A stretch of DNA of 5,392 nt from Synechococcaceae bacterium WB4_1_0192 (GCA_009926195.1 RFPK01000141.1:1-5392), one strand, 5' to 3'; positions 1 through 5,247 are shown, numbered from the stretch's first letter. The notes: generated by a model not told the origin, from the sequence alone. A program made the numbers and translations.

Positions 1-2
1 TC

Positions 3-725
3 GCCCTGCCCCTGGCCCTGGTGGGCCTGCTGGATGATCGCCACAACCTGCCGGCCCGCTGGCGCTACGGCGTGCAGCTGTTCACCGCCGCCCTGCTGCT
101 CGCCCCCCTCGGCCTGCCCTGGCTGGCCTGGCCCCTGCTGCTGCTCGCGATCACCGCGGTGATCAACTTCACCAACTTCATGGACGGCCTCGATGGCCTG
201 GTGGCCGGCTGCATGACCGTTGCCCTCAGCGCTGCGGCCCTGCAGCTCGCGGCGCCCTGGCCCCTCTGGGCCCTGGTGGGAGCCCTGCTCGGCTTCCTGA
301 TCTGGAACTGGTCGCCCGCCAGGGTGTTCATGGGCGATGTGGGCAGCACCTTTCTCGGGGCCGTGTTCGCGGGCGTGGTGCTCCAGGCCCCCGGCTGGCC
401 CGAGGCCCTCGGGCTGCTGCTCGTGGCCACACCTCTCCTGGCCGACGCCTGCCTCTGCGTGCCCCGCCGCCTCCTGGCCGGGCAGCCGATCTGGCAGGCC
501 CACCGGCTGCATCTGTTTCAGCGCCTGCACCAGGCCGGCTGGTCCCATGCCCGGGTTGCCGGCCTCTACATCGCAGCCACCACGGTGCTGGCGATCGCCC
601 TGCTGCTCGGCGGCTGGCGGTTCGTGCTCCCCCTGGCCCTGGCGGAGCTGCTGCTGGGGTTCTGGTTGGATCAACGGGTGGCCCTGCCGTTTGCGCTGGC
701 CTCCAAGGCTTCAGCCAGGGCTTGA
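3..725 (+). CDS. Undecaprenyl-phosphate sugar-1-phosphate transferase, MraY/WecA/WbpL family (5' end missing)
   Basis: This integral membrane enzyme family transfers a sugar-1-phosphate from a UDP-sugar to undecaprenyl phosphate on the cytoplasmic face, the first step of lipid-linked glycan synthesis. The reading frame is open from the window edge, so the true start lies upstream; the GTG at 21 falls inside a conserved motif and is not the start. Family signatures appear in order: the GLLDDR motif with its Asp pair at 33-38, NFTNFMDGLDGL at 165-200 (the NxxNxxDGxDGL active-site loop), MGDVGS at 330-347, and the HRLHLFQRL cytoplasmic-loop motif from 501. Leu/Ala-rich hydrophobic segments lie between them and at the C-terminus. 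The short form and the WbpM-like gene directly downstream favour a WbpL/WecA-type initiating transferase over cell-wall MraY; this is inference, and the exact sugar cannot be read. The TGA at 723-725 abuts the next gene, suggesting one operon with translational coupling. Confidence 0.9.
   Translation, partial: ALPLALVGLLDDRHNLPARWRYGVQLFTAALLLAPLGLPWLAWPLLLLAITAVINFTNFMDGLDGLVAGCMTVALSAAALQLAAPWPLWALVGALLGFLIWNWSPARVFMGDVGSTFLGAVFAGVVLQAPGWPEALGLLLVATPLLADACLCVPRRLLAGQPIWQAHRLHLFQRLHQAGWSHARVAGLYIAATTVLAIALLLGGWRFVLPLALAELLLGFWLDQRVALPFALASKASARA
591..598. repeat. HIP1 octamer, copy 1
   Basis: GCGATCGC, the highly iterated palindrome of many cyanobacterial genomes, occurs here inside the transferase gene, within the longer palindrome GGCGATCGCC (590-599). 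Confidence 0.7.
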
Positions 726-726
726 C

Positions 727-731
727 AGGAG
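727..731 (+). promoter_or_regulatory. Ribosome binding site that sets the dehydratase start
   Basis: AGGAG lies 8 bases before the ATG at 740. It sits just after the stop of the upstream transferase gene. The longer alternative start, TTG at 722, overlaps that stop as TTGA, would place this site inside the coding sequence, and shows no comparable site of its own. The spacing therefore favours ATG 740. Confidence 0.75.
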
Positions 732-739
732 CTGTTCCG

Positions 740-2680
740 ATGCCGTTCCGACCGATCACCACCAGGCTGCTGCGCCTCGAACCCCTCAGCCGCCGCCTGC
801 TGCTGATCGCCGCCGATGCCCTGGTGATCCCCCTGGCGGTGTGGCTCAGTTTCTGGCTGCGCCTGGCCGATCCCCTCAGCAGCAACTTCCTGCAGAGCCT
901 CTGGCTGCTGCCGGCCGCCTTGCTGATCGGTCTGCCGCTCTACGCCATCACCGGTCAGTACAAGGGGCTCACCCGCTATGTGGGCAGCCTGGCCCTCTAC
1001 CGCCTGGCAGGCCGCAATGGCCTGCTGGTGCTGCTGCTGGCCCTCGCCGGCATCATGCTGCAGCTCCCCATGCCGCCCCGCAGCAGCTGGCTGTTGCTGT
1101 GGCTGCTGCTCACCGGCCTCACCGGCACCCTGCGCTTTGCCTTGCGCGATGTCCTGCTCAACCTGCAGGTGCGCCCCCGCCATGCCCTGATCCGGGTTGC
1201 CATTTATGGCGCCGGTGCTGCCGGTGGCCAGCTCGCCGCTGCCCTGCGCCTCGCCGGGGGGCACAGCGTTGAGCTCTTTCTCGATGATGCGGTCCATCTC
1301 TGGCGCCGCGACATCAACGGCATTCCGATCCGTTCGCCGCAGGCCCTCAGCCAGGCCCTCGGCAGCATCGATCAGGTGTTGCTGGCCATTCCTTCCCTCA
1401 GCCGTAGCCAGCGCCGCCGCATCGTCGATGCGCTGCAGCCCTTCGGCATCCCGGTGCTGCAGGTGCCTTCGGTGGAGGAGATCACCAGCGGCAGGGCCCG
1501 CATCGATGCCCTGCGGCCCATCGTCATTGAGGAGCTGCTCGGCCGTGATGCCGTGCCGCCAGATCCGCGCCTGCTCGGCCCTGGCATCTCGGATCAGGTG
1601 GTGCTGGTGAGCGGTGCCGGTGGCTCAATCGGCGCTGAGCTCTGCCGTCAGATCCTGCAGCTGCAGCCGCGACGTCTGGTGTTGTTGGAGCGGAGCGAAC
1701 CCAGCCTCTATGCGATCGAGCAGGAGCTGCGCTCCACCCTGCCTGCTGCTGTGGAGCTTGTCGCCGTGCTCGGCAGCGCGGCCAATCGCCCACTGGTTGA
1801 GCGGGTGATGCGCGAGCAGGTCGTGCAGGCGGTATTCCATGCCGCGGCCTACAAACATGTCCCGCTGGTGCAGGCCAACCCCCTGGCGGGCCTGGCCAAC
1901 AATGTGCTGGCCACCCAGGTTCTGGCCAGTGCCGCCGTTGCCGCTGGTGTGTCCAGCTTCACGCTGATCTCCACCGACAAGGCCGTCCGCCCCACCAATG
2001 TGATGGGTGCCAGCAAGCGGGCGGCCGAACTGGTGATCCAGGCCCTGGCCCAGGAGCTGCCCGCCGCCGGCCCGCGACTGGCGATGGTGCGCTTCGGCAA
2101 CGTGCTCGGCTCCTCCGGGTCGGTGGTGCCGCTGTTCCGTGAACAGATCGCCAATGGTGGGCCGATCACCCTCACCCACCCCGAGATCATCCGCTATTTC
2201 ATGACGATCCCGGAGGCGGCCCAGCTGGTGCTCCAGGCCGCCGTTCTCGCTGAGGGGGGCGACCTCTTCCTGCTCGACATGGGTGAGCCGGTCCGCATCA
2301 AGGAACTTGCCGAGCAGATGGTGCGGCTGAGCGGCCGCAGCCTGCGCGATGCCCGCCACCCCGATGGCGATATCGAGATCATCTGCACCGGTCTGCGCCC
2401 CGGCGAAAAGCTCTACGAAGAGCTGCTGATCGACGCCGACAGCGAAGCCACGGCCCATCCTCTGATCTATCGGGCCCGCGAGCGCGCGCTGCCGCCGGCG
2501 CTGGACCGCGCCATCAGTTGGGTGCTCGTCTCGCCGGACATGCACAAGGTGCACCACCGGCGTGAGCAGGTGCAGGAAATACTTGCGCCCGTTGCCCTCG
2601 ATGCGTTGCTCCGGGTGCGCCGGGCAGAACAGCTGCCGCCGCTGCGGCCGCCGCGAGCGCTGCTGGGCATGGCCGGCTGA
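740..2680 (+). CDS. Membrane-bound UDP-sugar C4/C6 dehydratase, WbpM/CapD type (polysaccharide biosynthesis)
   Basis: Enzymes of this family (extended short-chain dehydrogenases) convert UDP-GlcNAc or a related UDP-HexNAc to a 4-keto-6-deoxy sugar for surface glycans. From ATG 740 the protein has 646 residues, near the usual length for full WbpM-type proteins. Four probable transmembrane helices lie at about 20-41, 52-72, 93-112 and 115-135. A first Rossmann-like domain follows (GAGAAGG at 157-163), then the catalytic domain with the NAD(P)-binding GAGGSIG at 292-298, HAAAYKH at 367-373, the STDKAVRPTNVMGASKR block at 411-427, RFGN at 451-454 and RPGEKL at 553-558. Met422 replaces the usual catalytic Tyr four residues before Lys426, the 'SMK' arrangement described for WbpM. 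The family's usual NVLGT reads NVLAT here. A TTG at 722 would add six residues, but the Shine-Dalgarno position favours 740. The substrate cannot be determined from the sequence. Confidence 0.93.
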   Translation: MPFRPITTRLLRLEPLSRRLLLIAADALVIPLAVWLSFWLRLADPLSSNFLQSLWLLPAALLIGLPLYAITGQYKGLTRYVGSLALYRLAGRNGLLVLLLALAGIMLQLPMPPRSSWLLLWLLLTGLTGTLRFALRDVLLNLQVRPRHALIRVAIYGAGAAGGQLAAALRLAGGHSVELFLDDAVHLWRRDINGIPIRSPQALSQALGSIDQVLLAIPSLSRSQRRRIVDALQPFGIPVLQVPSVEEITSGRARIDALRPIVIEELLGRDAVPPDPRLLGPGISDQVVLVSGAGGSIGAELCRQILQLQPRRLVLLERSEPSLYAIEQELRSTLPAAVELVAVLGSAANRPLVERVMREQVVQAVFHAAAYKHVPLVQANPLAGLANNVLATQVLASAAVAAGVSSFTLISTDKAVRPTNVMGASKRAAELVIQALAQELPAAGPRLAMVRFGNVLGSSGSVVPLFREQIANGGPITLTHPEIIRYFMTIPEAAQLVLQAAVLAEGGDLFLLDMGEPVRIKELAEQMVRLSGRSLRDARHPDGDIEIICTGLRPGEKLYEELLIDADSEATAHPLIYRARERALPPALDRAISWVLVSPDMHKVHHRREQVQEILAPVALDALLRVRRAEQLPPLRPPRALLGMAG

Positions 2681-2704
2681 GGCTGGGGCTGAAGCGGCTG
2701 AGGC
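2674..2704 (+). repeat. 10-base direct repeat across the dehydratase stop codon
   Basis: CGGCTGAGGC occurs at 2674-2683 and again at 2695-2704, a 21-base (seven-codon) offset. Because the offset keeps frame, the copied TGA is also in frame. Together with a TGA at 2690 it gives three in-frame stops (2678, 2690, 2699) within 24 bases. The rest of the 2681-2806 gap holds no gene I can support. Confidence 0.6.
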
Positions 2705-2780
2705 AATGCTGCTGCGATCTGGGGCCTGCTCCGACTCGGATCTGCTCACAGGTGTCCTCAGTCTGCCGCCATCGTCGCAC

Positions 2781-2806
2781 CGTGGGGCCCGCATCCGCGA
2801 CCCACG
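2781..2806. other. Inverted repeat between the convergent operons
   Basis: CGTGGG (2781-2786) and CCCACG (2801-2806) can pair as a 6-base stem with a 14-base loop. It sits immediately beyond the U-tract of the psb terminator as read on the minus strand. It has no T-run after it on the plus strand, so it is not a standard intrinsic terminator for the polysaccharide genes, but it could still stall or protect RNA ends there. Confidence 0.35.
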
Positions 2807-2843
2807 AAAAAGCCCCACCGTCAGCTGGGCTGCGGTGAGGCTT
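2807..2843 (-). terminator. Intrinsic terminator of the psbEFLJ operon
   Basis: On the minus strand an 11-base-pair stem forms between AAGCCTCACCG (complement of 2833-2843) and CGGTGGGGCTT (complement of 2810-2820), with one G-U wobble and a 12-base loop. It is followed by a run of five T that overlaps the stem base (A-run 2807-2811 on the plus strand). It lies 29 bases after the psbJ stop. The plus-strand side has no T-run, so it should act only on the psb transcript. Confidence 0.88.
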
Positions 2844-2872
2844 GGTCTGCAGGTGTGCTGTAGCCGCGTCGA

Positions 2873-3073
2873 TCAGGCCGAACCGACCCCGGTATAGGCG
2901 CCGTAGAAGAACAGGCCGACCACGAAGATCACGGCCATGCCGCCGGCGGTGGCCACCAGCCAGAGGGGGAGCACGCCTTCGGTCCAGCGGGAGCGCCACG
3001 CCACGGCCGGACGGCCGTCGGGAAGGCGGTCGGGGATCCGGCCGTCAGGCAGATTTGATTTCTTGCCGCTCAT
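2873..3073 (-). CDS. psbJ: Photosystem II reaction centre protein J, long form
   Basis: PsbJ is a single-helix thylakoid subunit next to cytochrome b559 that affects photosystem II assembly and plastoquinone exchange. The C-terminal half is typical: a hydrophobic helix at about 34-58 and the terminal LFFYGAYTGVGSA. At 66 residues it is about 26 longer than the roughly 40-residue PsbJ of plants and Synechocystis. The extra N-terminus is polar and basic and carries an imperfect nine-residue repeat, LPDGRIPDR followed by LPDGRP (residues 8-22). An internal GTG at Val24 would give a short form, but it has no ribosome site, whereas ATG 3073 has GGGAG (3082-3086) 8 bases upstream. I recall similar long forms in marine Synechococcus and Prochlorococcus. 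It is the last gene of the operon, 15 bases after psbL. Confidence 0.95.
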   Translation of the reverse strand: MSGKKSNLPDGRIPDRLPDGRPAVAWRSRWTEGVLPLWLVATAGGMAVIFVVGLFFYGAYTGVGSA

Positions 3074-3081
3074 CGCGAGGA

Positions 3082-3086
3082 CTCCC
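3082..3086 (-). promoter_or_regulatory. Ribosome binding site of psbJ
   Basis: GGGAG on the minus strand lies 8 bases before the psbJ ATG, within the 15-base gap after psbL. It decides in favour of the long PsbJ rather than an internal GTG start. Confidence 0.7.
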
Positions 3087-3088
3087 GA

Positions 3089-3208
3089 TCAGTTGAAGAA
3101 GTAGCTGGTGAACAGAACGCCGGTGACGAACACGAACAGCAGGCCCAGGTACAGGCTGGTGCGATTCAGTTCAACCGGCAGGTTGTTCGGGTTGGGGTTG
3201 CGTTGCAT
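3089..3208 (-). CDS. psbL: Photosystem II reaction centre protein L
   Basis: PsbL is a 39-residue single-helix subunit at the photosystem II dimer interface near the QA side, where it supports QA function and dimer stability. The protein begins MQRNPNPNNLPVELNRTSLY and ends with a hydrophobic helix and TSYFFN, an almost textbook PsbL of exactly the normal length. The frame stays open upstream to a start at 3301, but that extension overlaps psbF and is not conserved, so ATG 3208 is chosen. A GAGG (complement of 3218-3221) overlaps the psbF stop and lies 9 bases before the start, which points to coupled translation. Confidence 0.97.
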   Translation of the reverse strand: MQRNPNPNNLPVELNRTSLYLGLLFVFVTGVLFTSYFFN

Positions 3209-3219
3209 GACGGCAGACC

Positions 3220-3357
3220 TCAGCGACGAATGAACTGCATGGCGGCCAGGGCACCCAGGAAGAAGACCGTGGGAATGCCGAGGGCGTGCACCGACAGCCA
3301 CCGGACCGTGAAGATCGGGTAGTTGCGGGGGGTTGAGGTGGCGGGAGACTGAGTCAT
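3220..3357 (-). CDS. psbF: Cytochrome b559 subunit beta
   Basis: PsbF is the beta subunit of cytochrome b559, which binds one heme between two helices with PsbE at the stromal side of photosystem II and is needed for assembly. The gene encodes 45 residues, the usual size: a polar N-terminus (MTQSPATSTP), then YPIFTVRWLSVHALGIP with the heme-ligand His24, a single helix, and the terminal AAMQFIRR. The start is three bases after the psbE stop with no recognisable Shine-Dalgarno sequence, so translation is probably coupled to psbE, which would suit the 1:1 heterodimer. psbL begins 11 bases downstream. Confidence 0.97.
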   Translation of the reverse strand: MTQSPATSTPRNYPIFTVRWLSVHALGIPTVFFLGALAAMQFIRR

Positions 3358-3360
3358 GAC

Positions 3361-3609
3361 TTATTTCAGGCGCTGGTCGAGGGAAGCCTTGGCGTCGTAA
3401 CGCTGGCTGACCACGGGGGCCTTGGCGTCCTGCGCCTGGAAGTAGGCGTCAGGGCGAGGGGTCCCAAAGGCGTCGTAGGCGAGGCCTGTGGAGACAAACA
3501 TGAAGCCCGCCAGGAAGATCGCCGGCAGGGTCACGGCATGGATCACCCAGTAACGGATGCTCGTGATGATTTCGAAGAACGGACGTTCCCCAGTGGAGCC
3601 GGCAGCCAT
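3361..3609 (-). CDS. psbE: Cytochrome b559 subunit alpha
   Basis: PsbE is the alpha subunit of cytochrome b559; it supplies the second axial His of the heme shared with PsbF and is essential for early photosystem II assembly. The 82 residues match the family in length and order: MAAGSTGERPFFEIITSIRY, the heme-ligand His24 in YWVIH, one membrane helix to about residue 41, then the lumenal tail with the conserved FGTPRPDAYF and a basic C-terminus. ATG 3609 is the family start; I see no Shine-Dalgarno sequence in front of it. It is the first gene of the psbEFLJ unit, 140 bases after ycf48 on the same strand. Confidence 0.97.
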   Translation of the reverse strand: MAAGSTGERPFFEIITSIRYWVIHAVTLPAIFLAGFMFVSTGLAYDAFGTPRPDAYFQAQDAKAPVVSQRYDAKASLDQRLK

Positions 3610-3632
3610 GGCAGCAAGCGTTCAGCTGGTCG

Positions 3633-3638
3633 ATCTTA
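3633..3638 (-). promoter_or_regulatory. Possible -10 element upstream of psbE (weak)
   Basis: TAAGAT on the minus strand matches four of six bases of the TATAAT consensus and lies in the only AT-richer patch close to psbE, 23 bases before its ATG. No good -35 element stands 16-18 bases upstream. Cyanobacterial promoters often lack one, so this is only a candidate. Confidence 0.22.
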
Positions 3639-3654
3639 AGGGCGTGATGGTGGT

Positions 3655-3673
3655 CGCCGGGAGCGCGCCGGCG
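3655..3673 (-). other. GC-rich inverted repeat upstream of psbE
   Basis: CGCCGG (3655-3660) and CCGGCG (3668-3673) form a perfect 6-base stem with a 7-base loop, 45 bases before the psbE start. If transcription begins upstream of it, it would be a hairpin in the psbE leader; if the TAAGAT at 3633-3638 is the real -10, it would instead overlap the promoter. There is no T-run after it, so it is not a terminator. Confidence 0.4.
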
Positions 3674-3698
3674 GCTTGGTTACAGAGGGAAAGGTGAA

Positions 3699-3734
3699 GG
3701 GGAGCGGCGAGGCGGCTTCCTGGCCCGCCGCCCC
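3699..3734 (-). terminator. Possible terminator or attenuator hairpin between ycf48 and psbE
   Basis: On the minus strand GGGGCGGCG pairs with the CGCCGCTCCCC that follows, with bulged bases. Inside it an alternative perfect 6-base stem exists (3711-3716 with 3727-3732, 10-base loop). It starts 16 bases after the ycf48 stop and is followed by a pyrimidine-rich stretch (TTCACCTTTCCCTC) rather than a clean U-run. It may partly end the rubA-ycf48 transcript or stabilise its 3' end; the high local GC makes chance pairing possible. Confidence 0.35.
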
Positions 3735-3747
3735 GCGATCGGATCGC
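3735..3747. repeat. 13-base palindrome at the ycf48 3' end
   Basis: GCGATC (3735-3740) and GATCGC (3742-3747) are perfect arms around one central base, just after the ycf48 stop. The left arm resembles the HIP1 octamer GCGATCGC with an insertion. Its role is unknown. Confidence 0.4.
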
Positions 3748-3749
3748 CC

Positions 3750-4781
3750 TCAGCCCACCCAGCGCAGCAGAGAGCCCCGCTCGCCCAGGATGAATCCCTT
3801 GCCGTCGGGCAGGAAGCTGATCCGGCTGAAGTTGGTGGGCTGCTCGCTGCCCACCGGGTCCTTCTGCCAGCTCTTGCCGCCGTCCTGGCTCACCAGCAGG
3901 GTTCCGCTGCCGCCGCCCAGCCACAGGGCCCCGTTCGGATCCCAGGTCATGTCCAGGTAGCCGTAGCCGTTGGTGATCGGGATCACCGGCTTGCTCCAGT
4001 CGTCCGAATTGCTGGCGTCGCCGTTGAAGCGCACCTGGGCGCCGCGGGCCAGCATCCACAGGCCGCCCTCCGGTTGGAAGCCCATCGCCTGCAGACGCTG
4101 GCTGCTCACGCGCTGGTGCGGGGTCCACACCGCGTCGCCGGGGTTCCAGGTGGCGAAGAAGTTGCCGAGGCTGCTGACGCTCACATAGCGACCCTCGGGG
4201 CTGCGGCGCAGGTCGCGCACGGCGCCGGCGGCGTCCTCCACCTCCGCCTGCCAGGAGTTGCCACCGTCACCGGTGCGGTACACGGCGCCCACGTTGGTGG
4301 CCAGTTCGGCGCTGTTGCGGCCCAGGGCCGTGATCAGATAGGGCTCACCCGGCAGCTTGGTGTCGAGGAACAGGCGGCTCCAGCTCTGGCCGGCGTCGTT
4401 GCTGTGCAGCAGCAGTCCCGGCTGGCCCACGATCCAGCCCTCATCGCCGCTGAAGTCGATGCTGATCAGCCGGAAGTTCTCCTCCTCCGGCAGATCGAGG
4501 GCCCGCTCCTGCCAGCTGGCGCCGCCGTCGCTGGTTTCCAGGATCAGGCGGTTGCTGCCCACCAGGAAGCCGTGGCGGCTATCGCTGAACGCCAGGTCCA
4601 GCGGGTTGGATTTGGTGTGGATGTCCACCGGTTGCCAGGGGCTGGCGCTGGCGGCCGGCAGGCCGCTGCTGACGCAGCCGCTCAGCCCCGTGGCCAGCAG
4701 CAGCGTGAGGACCAGGGCCCCGACGGAGGAGAACAGGCGTTTCAAGGTTTCGGTGGCGGCGGGATGAACGGGGTGGTGCAC
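3750..4781 (-). CDS. ycf48: Photosystem II assembly factor Ycf48 (lipoprotein beta-propeller)
   Basis: Ycf48 (HCF136 in plants) binds newly made D1 on the lumenal side and helps form the early D1-D2 reaction-centre complex. The N-terminus shows a hydrophobic signal and a lipobox, LSGC with Cys36, so the mature protein is probably a thylakoid lipoprotein. The remainder is a propeller with at least four Asp-box-like motifs: TSDGGASW (83-90), SNDAGQSW (127-134), TGDGGNSW (170-177) and SQDGGKSW (298-305), interspersed with G-(F/W)-(L/I)-(V/L)-G strands. Basic residues R189, R192, R193, R224 and R229 may belong to the arginine patch known in the family (inference). The length, 343 residues, is normal. 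The start is uncertain: GTG 4781 lies 7 bases after rubA, while TTG 4745 would give a more usual signal (MKRLF, lipid Cys at 24). Neither has a clear ribosome site. Probably co-transcribed with rubA. Confidence 0.95.
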   Translation of the reverse strand: MHHPVHPAATETLKRLFSSVGALVLTLLLATGLSGCVSSGLPAASASPWQPVDIHTKSNPLDLAFSDSRHGFLVGSNRLILETSDGGASWQERALDLPEEENFRLISIDFSGDEGWIVGQPGLLLHSNDAGQSWSRLFLDTKLPGEPYLITALGRNSAELATNVGAVYRTGDGGNSWQAEVEDAAGAVRDLRRSPEGRYVSVSSLGNFFATWNPGDAVWTPHQRVSSQRLQAMGFQPEGGLWMLARGAQVRFNGDASNSDDWSKPVIPITNGYGYLDMTWDPNGALWLGGGSGTLLVSQDGGKSWQKDPVGSEQPTNFSRISFLPDGKGFILGERGSLLRWVG

Positions 4782-4788
4782 TGGATCG

Positions 4789-5196
4789 TCAGCGCAGCGA
4801 GTAGAGGGAGAGGAAGAAGGCGATCGCCAGGGCGAAACCGCCGAAGATCAGCACGTTCTTCTGGCCGGGCGTGAGCTGGTTCACGCCCAGGCCATAGCCG
4901 AGGTTCTCCTCGAAACCGCTCGGTTTGTTGCGCGGGCCGATGTCCTTGAACGCCTTCACGGGGCTGCGGCACACCGGGCAGCGGAATCGGCCCGGATCCA
5001 GGGCGCTGAATGGCGTCCCGGGGGGCACGGCCAGCTTCTTGATGCCCTCGCCCGGGTCGTACACGAAGCCGCAGCTGCGGCATTCGAATCGGTGGGTGTC
5101 GGGATCGTCGAAGGCTGCCGCGGCTTCCGGTGCCGGCTCGCTGCTGTGCTCCATGGCCTGGTCTGGGGCCTGCTCGGGCAGGGGCGCCTCGCTCAC
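4789..5196 (-). CDS. rubA: Membrane-anchored rubredoxin RubA (photosystem II biogenesis)
   Basis: RubA is a one-iron electron carrier tethered to the thylakoid membrane and required for photosystem II accumulation in cyanobacteria and green algae. The iron site is complete: Cys39-x2-Cys42 in ECRSCGFVYDPGEG and Cys73-x2-Cys76 in RCPVCRSP. The region before it (1-30) is acidic and Pro/Ala-rich. After the rubredoxin fold a linker (FEENLGYGLGVNQLTPGQ) leads to one transmembrane helix at about 114-133, ending SLYSLR. This domain order and the 135-residue length fit cyanobacterial RubA rather than a small soluble rubredoxin. The start GTG 5196 has no clear Shine-Dalgarno sequence; ATG 5154 (Met15) would also leave the whole domain intact. 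It lies directly upstream of ycf48, its functional partner. Confidence 0.95.
   Translation of the reverse strand: MSEAPLPEQAPDQAMEHSSEPAPEAAAAFDDPDTHRFECRSCGFVYDPGEGIKKLAVPPGTPFSALDPGRFRCPVCRSPVKAFKDIGPRNKPSGFEENLGYGLGVNQLTPGQKNVLIFGGFALAIAFFLSLYSLR
4820..4827. repeat. HIP1 octamer, copy 2
   Basis: A second GCGATCGC lies in the transmembrane-helix coding part of rubA, in the same ten-base context GGCGATCGCC (4819-4828) as copy 1. Confidence 0.7.
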
Positions 5197-5228
5197 GGCG
5201 GCATCAGCAATTGGGCGCGACTCTAAGA

Positions 5229-5247
5229 AGCGGGATCGCTCCCCGCT
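5229..5247. promoter_or_regulatory. Inverted repeat in the divergent rubA upstream region
   Basis: AGCGGG (5229-5234) and CCCGCT (5242-5247) are perfect 6-base arms around 7 bases. It lies between the divergent rubA and HEPN-like genes, 33 bases before the rubA GTG. A weak -10-like TAGAGT (complement of 5220-5225) sits beside it on the rubA side. It could be an operator or an RNA leader hairpin; the sequence does not decide. The rest of the 5197-5325 gap must hold both promoters, but I see no strong consensus. Confidence 0.35.

Noticed and set aside
722..739. TTG at 722 as dehydratase start
   Set aside because: It would place the good AGGAG site inside the gene and has no ribosome site of its own; ATG 740 has ideal spacing.
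337..1272. Plus-strand open frame (311 codons) spanning the transferase/dehydratase junction
   Set aside because: Cys/Pro/Arg-rich out-of-frame translation of two genes whose true frames are clear from motifs.
2719..2740. TCCGA-C-TCGGA palindrome as a terminator for the polysaccharide operon
   Set aside because: A one-base centre cannot form a normal hairpin loop and no T-run follows.
1625..2818. Long minus-strand open frame (397 codons) opposite the dehydratase gene
   Set aside because: Its translation is low-complexity Gln/Gly/His/Arg-rich with no family motif, and it mirrors a strongly conserved plus-strand gene; GC-rich third positions produce such open antisense frames.
3209..3301. N-terminal extension of PsbL to 70 residues
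   Set aside because: The extra residues overlap psbF and are not PsbL-like; the 39-residue form is exactly the family length.
3622..4128. Minus-strand open frame (168 codons) overlapping the 3' part of ycf48
   Set aside because: It is a frame-shifted reading of the ycf48 propeller; the Ycf48 frame is intact to its normal C-terminus, so there is no frameshift.
4074..4874. Plus-strand open frame (266 codons) opposite ycf48 and rubA
   Set aside because: Composition is Ala/Gly/Gln/Val-rich without motifs and it is antisense to two well-recognised genes.
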